From the NCBI GenBank assembly GCA_032207245.1, contig CM063510.1, positions 43,161,056 to 43,225,055 on the forward strand: a DNA stretch of 64,000 bases, given 5' to 3'. Each line of letters starts with the position of its first letter. Positions within the stretch are counted from its first letter, which is position 1. Positions 1 to 12,227 of this stretch are shown one piece after another. This DNA is from Pardosa pseudoannulata (Eukaryota > Arthropoda > Arachnida > Araneae > Lycosidae). Both the position numbers and the translations under genes were made by a program. The notes below the pieces were generated by a model. It did no database searches. It was not told the origin of the DNA and saw only the letters and a list, made by a program, of their open reading frames with translations.

Positions 1-694
1 TTCATTAACTTTTTTTTTACAAGAACATACCAGGTTTTTATCAACTAAGTAAAATTAAGTGTTATTTGAGACAAAATTCTTTCTCAGAATATATGTTTAA
101 AAAAGTATTATTTTACTTCTCTTCTATGCAGCATCAATTAAAAGTTTAAATTTCTTGCTTTTGCAGTTATTTGACATATTTGGGACTTTTTTTAATGATA
201 TAAAAATGTCTCTACAGTAGAATGTAGATTAAATTGCTGTTTTTCTGGCTCAGTTTCGCTGAAAAAACAACTTAGGTTAATATTTCGAAAATAATAATAA
301 AATATGATAAAAACGGTAAAAAGGTTTTCTCTACTGATTTATTTTGATAATTGTGTGTGTCTGTGAGAAACAGAACATAAAAACACTTTGTTATTACAAA
401 GTTAGCCTCACAGCGAGAGGTGACGCGGATAAAGTCCCAAGAGAGAGCAACTTAATCAGCGATATTAACATCCACAAAGGAACTTAGATCATTGGAAAAC
501 TGAACCTTTATTATGCTGGAAAATGTGTCCGATAGACAAAAAATTAGCATTCATTTCAGAGTTAGCTTTGGAAAATCAATAAGAATTTTAACAGAAATAA
601 CGTCTTGGATTCTGTGGCTAGCAAAACAAAAAAAATGAGAATGGGAAGAGTAGAATATTTAAGATATATTTTAAGTGTAATAATTTTGATATAT

Positions 695-925
695 TACATA
701 TATACATATATACATATACACATATACATATACAGATATAAATTTACATATATACAATTACATATATACATGTACATATATACACATACATATATACACA
801 TACATATACACACATACATATACACACATGCACACACAAATATGTACACACACATATGCACACACACATATGCACACACACATATGCACATACACATACG
901 CACATACACATATATTAATACATAT
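695..925. repeat. (TATACA)/(CACATA)n microsatellite
   Basis: Degenerate short tandem repeat of TA and CA steps inside the 1.75-kb unit. The equivalent site in the copy at about 10.09 kb has only a few TA/CA steps, so this tract expanded after the duplication. Confidence 0.9.
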
Positions 926-1277
926 ATACATATATGTCAGGTTTAAAATTAGGTTTTAATAATTAAGCAAGTTATAATTAAAAATATTTAGAACTCATTA
1001 ACAATAACGTAATAGGAGAAAAACACACCCTCGAGATGAACTATACAGAGTAAAGAAGCCAATGCGGCAGTAGACATAAGAATTTTTATTAGGTAGCAAC
1101 GCCAAAAGAGACAATTCTGAGCGTGAACTCGGGCTGATAACATCATCCACGCTTTTCGTGAAAAAGTATGAGAACAAAGGATTTCTAAATGGCATAGCTA
1201 TGGACAGAAGTATTACAATAATTTTTTTAACATATGAAATATGAAATGTGTCCTCCATGCCTTAATCACTCGTTCAT

Positions 1278-1281
<4 letters not shown>

Positions 1282-1371
<90 letters not shown>
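1282..1371. repeat. (AT)n microsatellite
   Basis: About 90 bp of pure AT dinucleotide. The paralogous site at 10.4-11.2 kb is far longer and has been invaded by a solo LTR. Confidence 0.95.
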
Positions 1372-1376
<5 letters not shown>

Positions 1377-2130
1377 AATTGTGAATGCAATTAGAATTTT
1401 GACTTAAATAAAAACTTTTAAAAATTTGCGAAAATTAACGTATTAAAATTTTCTCTACAATATAAATTACAGATATGCATGAATTTATACAATTAATACT
1501 TTACTTTTCATAATTAAAGTAAAAGAAAATATTACTTAACGATTTTTCGGATGTAATAATTAGAAATCTTTTATTTTATTAAAACCAATTCATAGTATTT
1601 AGTAATTCTTAAAATAATTCATTTCTGAAAAACAAGAAGTACAAAAACACATAGACCATTTTTATAGCCTTAACTCAAGTTTTAGACCTTTTTTTATTAT
1701 TAAAAAAACTACCATAAGGTCCTTTCGCTATAATTGCTTGTTTTTATTAATTAACAATCTCGAACATGGTAGTTTTCATTACATTTTTTTCCTTTTTTTT
1801 TACAAGACCATACCAGATTTTTATCAGTTAAGTTAAATTAAGTGTTATTTGAGACATAGTCCACCTTTAAAAAAGTATCTTTTTACTTCTCTACTATGCA
1901 ACGTCAATTAAAGGTTTAATTTTTTCGATTTTGCAATTATTTGACATATTTGGGACCTTTTAATCATATAAAAATATCTTTGCAGTAGAAAGTAAAATTA
2001 AATTCAAGTTTTTCTGTGTCAGCTTCGCTGAAAAAACTGCATATCTTAGTATTTCGAAAATAATATATGCTCAAAACGGTAAAGAAAATTTTCTCTAACA
2101 CTTTTTGATAATTGTGTGTGTCTGTGTGTA

Positions 2131-2185
2131 TGTGAGTGAGTAAGAGAGAGAAAGAGAGAGAGTGAGAGATAGAGAAAGAGAGAGA
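2131..2185. repeat. (GA)n-rich tract
   Basis: Imperfect purine tract of GAGA steps. Shorter versions lie at the same point in the other units (about 9750 and 11990). Confidence 0.85.
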
Positions 2186-2240
2186 ACATTAAAATTCCCT
2201 AGTCAGTGTTATTAGCAGCCAGAAAGAAACTTAGATCATT

Positions 2241-2405
2241 GGAAATTAGATCATTGGACTGCAGATCTCTCAAAAGTTCGTTGCCTTGGCCGAAGCGAAC
2301 TACTCCGCGGTTAGCAACACCTCTTGACCAAAGGGGTCAAAGGAGGTTAATTCACTTCGATTTCACCTCTAGGTCAGTTTCGCTCTGGCTTTGTTGAACT
2401 GCAAC
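2241..2405. other. Unshared GC-richer insert at the end of the second unit
   Basis: This stretch is more GC-rich than its surroundings and has no counterpart in the paralogous block at 9.5-14 kb. It sits exactly where the repeat unit stops matching. I see no terminal repeats and recognise no product in its short reading frame. Confidence 0.4.
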
Positions 2406-2985
2406 TCTTTTTTATACATTTTGTAAGTATTATCTAAATTTCTATCTGCTTTATGTTGTTTAGAAATTATGTTTATGTATAATCAATAATAAGTCCTTAT
2501 TTTCCCCTATTATCTTAGTTCACTTAGATGATTACAGTTCGTTAGATCGCCACTATAGCTTAAGTACCATCAACCACATGTATCATATAAAATTGTTCTG
2601 TTCTTTAGTATAGTGCGATGTTCTTCCCTTTACATAAACGTACTGGCAAGTAAAATTATTTAAAATTTAACAATTTTATTTTACGCAATTTGCAACCACC
2701 GTAGGCCTTAATTATCCTCGTGTATCGTATATAATTTTTTATTCAGTAGAATAATGAAATGGTATTGCATTTACATAAAAATGACGTCAAGTATATTTAT
2801 TTAAAACTTAATAAATTTGTTTGATGCAGTGTGCTAATTGTTTGCTATTTTAAACTAAATACATAAAAAAAGAAGTTTTATTATGTAAGTTTTTATTTGA
2901 CAAAGAGCTCCTGTAAATAAACAAAATGTTTTTGTGCTGTATCAATTATCCTGATAAAATGTAAAAGCATTAAACATTACTATTT
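2406..2985 (+). repeat. Segmental duplication flank, copy 1
   Basis: Positions 2410-2510 match 13890-13990 and positions 2510-2985 match 13235-13680. The two pieces appear in the opposite order in the second block, so there was a rearrangement after the duplication. The homology extends the duplicated block beyond the 1.75-kb units. Nothing coding is seen. Confidence 0.75.
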
Positions 2986-4275
2986 ATATCAATTTACCAA
3001 AGAAAGATGCTAATTTTAAGTAAAAATATATTAATGTTTTTAGTTCCATTATTAAACAGCAATCCTATTAGAATTCGTAATTCTGTCTTATGTAATTCCA
3101 AACCCAAAGCCATTTAATAATTAAAAAAAATAAAGCAATACATTAAGAGTATAAGAAAATGTTATGGTAAGAGATATAATTTAAAAATAAGCGGTATACA
3201 TAAGTAATTGTTGTTAAATTTAAAATATTTTTTCTTTGCATTAGTGCGGTCTTAGAAAATTGTAATCTAATGGAATGACGCTGTTTGTTTATTTTTCAAA
3301 TAGAACCTAATATATTATTTGAAGTGGAATTTCTTCATTAAGCTCTTTTTTTAAACAGGGTGTATTTGCTTAATATATTGTTGATGTTCAGCATGAAATC
3401 TGAATAAGTGTTTACACGATTTTTGGAGCAATTATTTACTATTTAAAAATACATTACGTATTAATAAAAGAGAGAAAAAGTGTTTAAATTTTGAGTTCGT
3501 TAATTTTTTAAAAGCGTGTAAGATGAGGTAGAACTTAATGAATTTTGGAAGGCATAACCTCAGTTTCGTCTTTTACTTTTAAAAGATATTATTCTAGAAT
3601 GAATAAATTAAGTATCATTAGGGTAAATTCTCTAACCCGGTAAAACCAATTAATTCTCAGTTCTTTAAATTTTTCATGGGGATAATACAAAAACGCTAAT
3701 TAATGAATTTTAAACATAAATAACACTACTGTTTGGAAATGTCCCTTACTTTCGGTTTCGTCTATCAACGGAATTCTTATTCGTAAACAAAATAACATCA
3801 ATACACGTACAATACACAAATATACGTACAATACACCAATATACGTAAAAGATTCCGTATTAAAACCGATCACTTAAAGGAATTCTCATACAAATTGCTT
3901 CAATAAATAAATATTTTTTAAATATTTTATTTGGTTTTTACTGAGTTAAAACTTAGCAGGAAATTCATAGTTTATATCATCGATATCCCTACCTGCATAA
4001 AATAACTCCTCCACTTCTGTACATTTTAGACTTTTTTTTCACGATTCTGCATTGTATTAAGCCTTTCCGAGGGTCCTAGTTGGTTGCTCATACTTAAGAA
4101 AACCAAAAAGAATCCTCAAAACAAATAAAAGCCATATTTCAAGTACGCTAAATTAGCGAAAAACTAAACAAAATCGTATCGTTGTCGGCTTGTCTGACGC
4201 TCCCACTGTGCACACTGTCAAACAAAGAAAAAAGAAAGGCAGATTCCCAATCATACTGCACAAAAGCCTATCCCT
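2986..4275. other. AT-rich stretch without recognisable genes
   Basis: No reading frame or RNA-like structure that I recognise. A short run at 3795-3850 repeats an 'atacgtacaatac' motif about three times. Confidence 0.6.
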
Positions 4276-4283
4276 TCCTAGTG

Positions 4284-4768
4284 CAGGCATGCCAACGTTC
4301 AGGCACTTGTGTCCGGAGAAACATCGTTGTTTGAAATTTTAATATGCTAATTACAGATTATACATAAGTACATATCTTTTCTAAATTAAAATTAAATTTA
4401 AAATCTTTACACAGTAGAAAATTGTAAAAGATAAAATTAAATTTATGCATTTAAAAATTTATAAGTAGCTTTTTTTTAGTTTAACAACTCATTTTTCAGA
4501 ACAGTGTTTCTTATAGCAACATTGACCCTGATTAAAATATTTCCATTTTTCTATCATCAGGGATTCTAGAGTTTGTCTACTCAATGTGTGAAAAGAGAAA
4601 TATTAACCATCACTTTTTGCAAAACTCTGTATTTAATGACTGAACTGTAATCTTAGCTGTTCAAAAGTTTTGTTATTTTCCGGAGTAATCTCAGAAGTTT
4701 CCGGAGTTATCAAATATTCTCTTGTCTCCGGAGTTGCATCGGAGAAACCGGAGTAGTTCGCATGTCTT
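4284..4768. mobile_element. Non-autonomous DNA transposon, possibly hAT-like
   Basis: The ends are imperfect inverted repeats: AGGCATGCCAAC at the left and, read on the other strand, AGACATGCGAAC at the right. The element is flanked directly by the repeat ctagtg on both sides (8-bp versions have one mismatch). The motif CCGGAG occurs once near the left end and several times in the last 90 bp, as expected for subterminal transposase-binding repeats. There is no coding sequence. Superfamily assignment is tentative because the target duplication is not a clean 8 bp. Confidence 0.5.
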
Positions 4769-4774
4769 CTAGTG

Positions 4775-5030
4775 TCTGATATAAATATTATATTCGCTGT
4801 GGTCCCTATGCTATTCCGCTTACTAAATCACAACGTTCACGCGATAATGCGTCATCGACCGTTTGGGGAAAACTCGCATCACGTGTTCTCGTGTGATTGG
4901 CAATTAACGAGTTAAGCATATCATAACCGTATATGTTACCGCTCTCGTTGAAAAATTTTAACAGAGCTCTTCTACTCGTGTTAAACAGTTTCTATAATTT
5001 TAAATACTGTTATTAAAATACTTCATCCCT
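4775..5030. other. Stretch without recognisable features
   Basis: Unique-looking sequence of average composition. No gene or repeat end was recognised. Confidence 0.5.
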
Positions 5031-5905
5031 TATATAATAACCTAAGTTATCTGTCCGTCGGTCCTCGAATTTATGAAGCGATTAGACCTGGAATGGATAG
5101 AGGCATCCATATTGGATCATTAACCCTTAATTTGACAAGATGTTTTTTCAAATATTTTTCAATTTTAATTTATGTTATTTTTCCCGCGTCTGTATAGACA
5201 TTAGGATCTCTGTAAAATAAACAAAAAATATCATTTTCCATTTTTGAGATAATTAATGTTCGCTGTGGCGAACACTGACTATTATGTTATATAGTAGTTA
5301 TAAATATACATGTCCAGTGTACCGGCCAGACTTAGCAAAATTAAGGGTTAATGAGTTAGTGTTAATAAAATTCAAAGCGAGTAAAGTTTATCTTCTCCTA
5401 ATCTATCGATTCGATTCTAAAATAAATTAGTATAAAGATTCTTCATATCACAGCAAAAAATACTGTCACCTTTATAAGGCTCAAAATCCATCCCATTCCT
5501 CCCTTTTCAAGCGTTTAATACCATTATATCAAGCCCCATTTTAAGAGCAGGTGATTAAAACATAAGTAAAAATAACATTTTTTTCTATCATTATGACGTC
5601 ATTCCTTTAACCATCTCATTTAATCATTTCTTATTTTCAATTATTTAAATATCGTCTGCATTATTTTCATACTTTTTTATCACTGAACTTAGATATTACG
5701 TAAATAATTTTCTTTTATGTTTGTCTTAATATATGTACATATATGATAATTTTAAATTTAATCATGGATTATTTTTTGTTTCAAGATAATTCTCAGCCAA
5801 AAAAGAAACCATTTTTTTTTTTACTTGCCGCATAGGGTAATTTACAATTCTGGAAAAATAAAATATTTACCAATCCCGTTTTATGAAGGGCGACATTCTA
5901 ATTTT
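5031..5905 (-). repeat. Interspersed repeat family R, copy 1 (interrupted)
   Basis: The reverse complement matches 30128-30805 over its length, including the tgacgtcat segment, the 'gcttgatataatggtattaaacgc' region and the end with gacagacgg-type sequence. The 5' end in repeat orientation carries a short inverted pair around cccgt...acggg, also seen at 30.13 kb. The copy is split by a TTAA-flanked MITE at 5124-5347. No protein domain is seen. The class is not identified. Confidence 0.75.
5124..5347. mobile_element. TTAA-flanked MITE (piggyBac type), family 1
   Basis: It is flanked by TTAA at 5120-5123 and 5348-5351. The terminal inverted repeats are CCCTTAATTT at the left and the complement of AAATTAAGGG at the right. 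TTAA duplication with ends starting CCC is the hallmark of piggyBac-type transposition. The paralogous repeat at about 30,710 has a single TTAA at the same site and no insert, so this is a confirmed insertion. The element has no coding capacity and must have been moved in trans. Confidence 0.88.
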
Positions 5906-5924
5906 ATTTTATATGAACTGATTT

Positions 5925-6870
5925 AAAACATGATTTCTGATGATTTAAAAGATTTTACGGATGTCAACTTGTACGACTTTCAAAATCAACATATTCATAT
6001 TACAATTCCTTTTCCCGATAAAAATGGGCAGATTTCTTGCGTGAAAGAGAACAACTTTCAACCAATTAAAAGCCTAATCAGACATAACATGTACCAATAT
6101 AAATCAGTTAAAAATATTCGCTATTACTCGAGAATGGTCTGAAAATTCCGTTTTCAATCAATGCGACATCAAGCAATCACTTTGGGGCTACAATATGCTA
6201 ATAATCTTATTGCATGAGAAGATTAAGTTCCCTAGATCTGACAGAAAGTATAGAAACAACATAACCAGAAACATATAAAGATGGAGTAGATGACATTTTT
6301 TAAAGTAAGATAGATTATTTTGAAACTGTTTCTGTGTAAATTTGTTTTATATTAACTTGTTAGTTAACAATAAACATGTACTTTCCACATTTTGTTCTTT
6401 TCAAACATGAATATCTCTTAATAATTTTCCCTCATTAAATATTTGTGAAATAGATATAATTTTGCAGTGTCTAGAAATACTTCTGAAAATTGTAATCATT
6501 TTATCACTATTACTTTAAAAAAACCTAAATATATGTGTTATGTGATTAGAGTATGTTCACACATTGTTTGCAACAAATTTGACTATCTAGGGATTTAATT
6601 TAAATGACGGCATCACTTGACTAGTTGTGGTTTAGAATTAAGTTGAAATTTCGTCTGCTGTGTTAAAAATATTCTGTGTTCTTTAGAATGTTACTTAAAT
6701 AAAAACAATAGTTCATTGTTTTAAAATGCTACGGTCTACTTTTTGCTAAAAAGGATTAATGAGACCAAGACATGCTGCTTAAAACCCTTTACGAACTGCT
6801 ACGGATATCCATTCCTGTTGTCGGATTTGAATCCCAGATTTTTTTTACTAAAGAATAATATTCTATTCGT
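5925..6870 (+). repeat. Tandem duplication of about 1 kb, first copy
   Basis: Matches 6880-8045 from end to end, including the reading frame start near 5930, the 'gcgtgaaagagaacaa' segment, the 'gattagagt-tgttcacaca' segment and the SINE at its 3' end. The 70-residue frame at 5930-6142 is disrupted in the second copy, so it is probably not a gene. Confidence 0.85.
6721..6870 (-). mobile_element. SINE-1 (tRNA-derived), diverged copy
   Basis: The reverse orientation shows the family layout: a tRNA-like head at the right (degenerate B box gatttgaatccc on the complement) and the body ending in the 'gctacggtctactttttgc' tail segment at the left. It has mutated heavily and was present before the local 1-kb duplication, since both copies carry it. 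Confidence 0.75.
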
Positions 6871-7694
6871 TTAATTAAATTCGGTTTTCTGATGGTTTAA
6901 AAGCTTTAACTGAAGTCAACTTGTAATATGAATATGTTGCTTTTGAAACTCGTACAATTCCTTTACCTGATAAAGAATGAACAGATTTCTCGCGTGAAAG
7001 AGAACAATTTTCAACCAATTAAAGGCCTAATCACACGCAATATGTACCAAATCAATTAAGTTAAAAAATGTTCGCTATCACGCGATAGTAGTCTGAAAAT
7101 TCAGTTTTCAGCCAATGCAATCAAGCAATCACTTTGAGGCTACTAAGTGCTTTTAATCTTACTGCATGAGAAGATTAAGTTTCCAAATCTGACAGAAAGG
7201 GCAGTTAACAAAACCAAAAACATGTAAAGATGAAGTAGATGACATTTATTAAAGTAAGATAAATTATTTTGAAACTATTTCTGTGTAATTTTGTTTTATA
7301 TTGATTTTTTAGTAAACAATAAGGATGTACGTTTCACATTTTGTTCTTTCTTTTCAAACATGAATACCTCAATAAATTTTCCTTCATTGAATATATTTAA
7401 ATTATATATATAATTTTGCAAAGTCTACTCAAAGTCTACAATTCTACTGAAAATTGTAATCATTTTATCACTATTACTTAAAAAAACCCAAAATCTATGT
7501 GTTATGTGATTAGAGTGTGTTCACACACTTTTTGCAACAAATTTGACTTTATCTATGGAATTAAATTTAAATAACAGCATCATATCATTGGTATCAGTTT
7601 ATAATAAGTTAAAATTTCTTCTGCTATATTGAAAATAATCTGTGTTGTTTAAAATGTTACTTAAATAAAACCAAAGATTAGTTAGTTATTTTAA

Positions 7695-7886
7695 CCTCTT
7701 AACGTGCACACTCGAGATAATTCGAGCGGCGTTGTACTTTATTTTTCTATAATTTTTCACACTCGAATGCAATCGAGAATTGAAAATAACAACGTGAAAG
7801 AAAAAAAAATCGTTTTATTGATATTTATCATTTACATGGGATTGTAAGCTTTCGAAACCTTTTTCAAAAAACTATGCATTAAGGGG
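7695..7886. mobile_element. TTAA-flanked MITE (piggyBac type), family 2
   Basis: It is flanked by TTAA (7691-7694) and a mutated TTGA (7887-7890). The terminal inverted repeats are CCTCTTAACGTGCA and CCCCTTAATGCATA. The first copy of the tandem duplication has an uninterrupted TTTTAAAATG at the same place (around 6720), so the insertion came after the duplication. No coding sequence. Confidence 0.87.
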
Positions 7887-7890
7887 TTGA

Positions 7891-8045
7891 AATGTTATGG
7901 TCCACTTTTTTGCTGCAAAAAGACTAATGACATTAAGACATTCTACATAAAACCATTTTCGAATGGCTACGAATATCTATTCCTGTTGTTTAATTCAAAT
8001 CCTCGAATTTCCTTCATAAAGAATAGCATTCTATCCGTTTAGCAA
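7891..8045 (-). mobile_element. SINE-1, diverged copy
   Basis: Sister of the SINE at 6721-6870, duplicated with the 1-kb unit. The tail segment 'atggtccacttttttgc' is at the left and the degenerate tRNA-like head at the right. Confidence 0.7.
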
Positions 8046-8558
8046 TTGTTTGACACAAAATAAATAGCCTAAGAAAGGAACAGCGTAAACTGAATAGTGT
8101 TTGATCCCCCTGTACTGTATAGATTCCGGGGTAATGAAGTGAGACTCGCGAACAATTTATTGGTAAAATAAAAAAAAGTCTTATTTTACCTTTTTTTCGT
8201 TTGTGATAACACTCATAAAAGTTTCCTTGTTGCGTTTTTTTATTTGTATTTTTAAAAATCGTTTTAGCAAAAAAAAATTTTTTGAACCTTAAAAAACTGT
8301 GTTAATGTAATTGTGTTATTCTGTGTTAATGTAATAAATTATTCAAAAAGAGTTTTACATAGAAATGTAGCGAAATCTTGCTTATTGTAACAAACAACGC
8401 AATGTGAACAAAACAAAAATTGCATAATGATATCTGTCCAAGTCTGTATTCAGTTCATAAAAACAACAAATATGTAAGTAGTTATAGTTTGTTTTTTATA
8501 AGGTGCCATCTGTCAATTAACTCTTTTTTTTAAAATAATTAAAAATTTTAAGTCGCGG

Positions 8559-8717
8559 TTTTTTTTATTTGAGCACTGCGGTCTACTGTTTTCCTCGCGA
8601 GGGCTAATGAGACCGGGATCTACTGATTAAACCCGATTCCGAACGGCTACGACGTGATTCGAACCCGCGAACTCCAGTACGGAAGAGCAGTGCTCTACCA
8701 TTCGGCCATCGTTCGCC
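8559..8717 (-). mobile_element. SINE-1, well-preserved copy with target duplication
   Basis: It lies between direct repeats ttttaagtcgcgg (8546-8558) and ttttaagtcccgg (8718-8730), 13 bp with one mismatch. On the complementary strand the head reads A box 'atggccgaatggtagagca' and B box 'gggttcgaatc', i.e. an internal RNA polymerase III promoter. The tail is at the left. An internal deletion removes the 'catccatgccac' part between body and head. Confidence 0.88.
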
Positions 8718-8730
8718 TTTTAAGTCCCGG

Positions 8731-9480
8731 ACTGCAGGGTTTGATCATCCTTGGTATAGAATAATACTGGCACTAAAATTTCTTTGTTGCGCAAGATTGG
8801 TATTGTACTATTGAACAGAATGGAAATATTTGCCGATTCCTGTAATACAAGAAATATAAAAAATTAGAAATAACCTGTTTTTAGATATTTTGAAAAAATG
8901 TATTTCATATAACAAAATGAAATATTATAAAACTTTTACATCCATAAAAAACATTTAATATTTTATATTAATCAAATAAAAAATATATTTCGTATTTTAC
9001 AAAAATAACATTAAAATATTAAAAGGAATTTTCAGTAGTCAAATTCAAGCATTAAATGTAAAATTTTGAACAAGAAAATTGAAAGTAAGCTATTATAAAG
9101 ATTTAATATTTTCTTCCATAATTTCACTTGAAGGCATTTAAATATAAATTATATAAATTTGTAATATTAACATTTTCTGCGATCTTAATTATAAAACTCA
9201 GCTTTATGAAATTGCAAAACAAATGATAATATGAGTTCATATTACTGATCTTATTATCAAACATGTTGAAAATTTAATCATTTTAACATCATCTTCAGTG
9301 ATAGGGATTAATGCTGCCGTCGGAAATAAATTCATAAATATGTAAAACTTCAAAATGTAAGTCTTAACTCTAACGAGAAATTTATTTTTGTGTATAGCAT
9401 TGAGTTTCATGTTTTTGCTTCTTTCGCTTAGACTTATGTAACAGAAGGATAGTAAATAGAAGTAAACAGAAGGATAGGAA
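8731..9480. other. AT-rich stretch without recognisable genes
   Basis: Low-complexity A/T-rich sequence; no feature seen. Confidence 0.6.
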
Positions 9481-10387
9481 AAAAATTTAAATTTGCAAAA
9501 ATTAACGTATTAAAATGTTTTCTATATTAGGAAATAAATATATACCTCAATCTATACAATTAACACTTCAGTTTTCATAATTAAAGTAAAAAATACTTAA
9601 CGGGTTTGGGTTGATCTAATAGTAAGAAATCTTGTTATTTTAATAAAACCAAACCATAGTAGTTAGTAATTCCTAATCATTTCTGAAAAACAAGTAGTAC
9701 AAAAACACATACACCATTCTTATATTCTTAATAAAATGCGTGAATAAAATCTGAGAGAGAGAGAATATAAAAATACTTTTATTACAAAGTTAACGTAACA
9801 GCGAGAAATGACGCGGAGAAATTCCCAAGAGAGAACAGCTTAATCATCGATATTAATAGCCACAAAAGAACTTAGATCATTGTAAAAGTGAACACTTTTA
9901 GTGCTGGAAAATGTGTCCGGTAGACAGAAAATTAACATTTATATCAGAGTTAGTTTTGGGAGATTGATAAGAAAAGTTTTAACAGAAAACACGTCTTGAA
10001 TTCTGTGGCTCACAGGCATGAAAGAATGAGAATGGGAAGAGGAGAATATTTAAGATACATTTTAAGTGTAATAATTCTGATATACTACATATACACATAT
10101 ATATGTCATGTTTAAAATTGGGGGTTAATAATTCGAGTAATAATTAAAAATAGTTAGAACTCATTAACGATAACGTAATAGGCGAAAGACACACCCTCAA
10201 GCGGAACTATACAGAGTAAAGAAGTCGACGTGGAAGTAGACATAGGAATTTTGCTTAGATAGCAACACCAAAGGAGTCAGTTCTTGACGAGAACTCGAGC
10301 TGATAACATCCTCCACGCCTTGTCATGGCAAAGTATGAGAACTAACGATTTCTAAATGGCAAGCTAGGGACAGAAGGATTACAGTTA

Positions 10388-10571
10388 GTATATCTATCTA
10401 TATCTATCTATATCTGTCTATCTGTCTATCTATATCTATATATGTACCTATATCTATCTATCTATCTATCTATCTATCTGTCTATCTATCTATTATCTAT
10501 CTGTCTATCTATATCTATATATGTACCTATATCTATCTATCTATCTATCTATATCTATCTATATATCTATA

Positions 10572-10612
<41 letters not shown>

Positions 10613-10748
10613 CTATCTATATATCTATATATATATATCTATATATATCTATCTATATATGTATATATATATCTATATATCTATCTATCTATATATCTAT
10701 ATATCTATCTATCTATCTATATATATCTATATAATATCTATATATCTA

Positions 10749-10784
<36 letters not shown>
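10388..10784. repeat. (TATC)n/(TA)n compound microsatellite
   Basis: About 400 bp of TATC, TATG and TA steps. The long reading frames rich in I, Y, S and L across it are microsatellite artefacts. It ends directly at the solo LTR. Confidence 0.95.
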
Positions 10785-10787
<3 letters not shown>

Positions 10788-11085
10788 CATGGTCCGAGTA
10801 AACACACTAGAGTCCTGACATCAGCTTCATATCTTTATTTAAACTCACCAACACTCTACTCAACAATGGCGTCTCATAATTGGCGCCAAACTGCTAACAA
10901 AGGCAGTATTCACTACTTCGAGGAGCCACGTCTGCCTATAGTAATTGCTTATCGCTCTCTCTCTATCTGCCCATATCACTGCGCGTGAGCCGTATTTATG
11001 TGACTAATAACGCGAGGCGCGTTACTCCCATTAAAAGAATCCCTAATTAAATCTCTTAAATTACTCTATATTTTAAATCCTGACA
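10785..11085 (-). mobile_element. Solo LTR of an LTR retrotransposon
   Basis: A 301-bp GC-richer block with ends TG...CA, sitting inside a microsatellite. Read on the minus strand it starts TGTCAGGATTT, has a TATA-like cacataaatacgg, then a polyadenylation signal (ttaaataaag) about 220 bp downstream, and ends CATGTCA. The flanks are tatat on both sides, but within a TA repeat a target duplication cannot be proved. The paralogous site in the first array has only (AT)n. No internal retroviral-type genes are present, consistent with LTR-LTR recombination. Confidence 0.65.
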
Positions 11086-11096
11086 TATATAACTCT

Positions 11097-11223
<127 letters not shown>

Positions 11224-12227
11224 TGACAAATTTTGAATACAATTAGAATTTTGACTTATATGGAAACTTTTAAAATATTTTCAAAAATTAACGTAATAAA
11301 ATTTTCTCTACATTATAAAATACAGATTTACGTCAATTTATACAATAGTTCAGTTTTCATAATTAAAGTAAAAAATATTACTTAACGGTTTTTGGTTGAT
11401 CTAATAGTTAGAAATCTTATTATTTTAATAAAACCAATCCATAGTATTCAGTAATTCTTAAAATAATTCATTTCTGAAAAACAAGTAGTATAAAAATACA
11501 TAGACCATTTTTATAGCCTTAAAAAAGCAAGTTTTTCAAACTATTTCATTATTAAAAAAAAAAAAAAACTAGGATAAAGTTGCTTTGCTATATTTACGTG
11601 TTTTCGAAATTAAAGAAAAATATTAATCTCGAACATGTTAGATTTCATTAACTTTTCTTTTACAAGAACATAACGGATTTTTATCAGCTACGTTAAATTA
11701 AGTGTTATTTCAGACAATAAAAATTCTTTCTCTGAGTACCCCTTTAAAAAAGTGTATTTTTATTTCTCTTGTATCCAGCGCCAATTAAATGTTTAATTTT
11801 CTTGCTTTTGCAATTATTTGGCATATTTGAGACTTTTTTAGTCATGTAAAAATGTCTTTTCATTAGAAGATAAAATTAAATTCCCATGTTTCGATGAAAA
11901 AACCTACATAGGGTTAATATTTCGAAAATAATGTATGATAGAAATAGTAAAAATGTTTTCTCTGCTAACTCTTTTTTATAATTGTGTGTGAGAAAGAGAG
12001 AGAGAGATGAACATTAAAACACCTTTTTATTACAAAGTTAGTCCCACAACGAAAGATCACGTGGAGAGATTCACAAGACAGCAGAATAGTCAGCGATATA
12101 ACAGCCAGATAGGAACTTAGATCAGTAGAAAAATTAATCCTTTTAATTGAGAGAGATGGAAAATGTGTCCAGTGAACAGAAAGTCAGCATTTATATCAGA
12201 GTTAGCTTTGGGAGATTGATGAGAACC

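Larger units (their letters stand above)
1..2240 (+). repeat. Segmental repeat, copy 1 (about 1.75-kb units, first array)
   Basis: The first 1.77 kb forms one unit whose start (the catta-ctttt-acaagaacatacc segment) begins again near 1775, so the window opens with one nearly full unit and a second partial one. The same unit recurs at 9480-11640 and 11640-13200. Shared landmarks are the segment around 400-470 (cagcgagaggtgacgcgg), the segment around 1015-1200 (cacaccctcgag through the cagaag stretch) and the 1420-1660 segment. The unit contains two microsatellites. No coding potential is visible. The second unit diverges from the others after about 2240. Confidence 0.8.
6880..8045 (+). repeat. 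Tandem duplication of about 1 kb, second copy with MITE
   Basis: Same order as 5925-6870, with an extra 192-bp TTAA MITE at 7695-7886. The frame homologous to the 70-residue one of the first copy has stops and indels. Confidence 0.85.

Noticed and set aside
5930..6142. 70-codon frame as a small gene
   Set aside because: The tandem copy at about 6.9 kb has stops and indels in the same frame, and no motif is recognised.
8559..8717. Functional tRNA gene on the minus strand
   Set aside because: A and B boxes are present, but there is no complete cloverleaf, and the sequence continues into a SINE body with target duplications.
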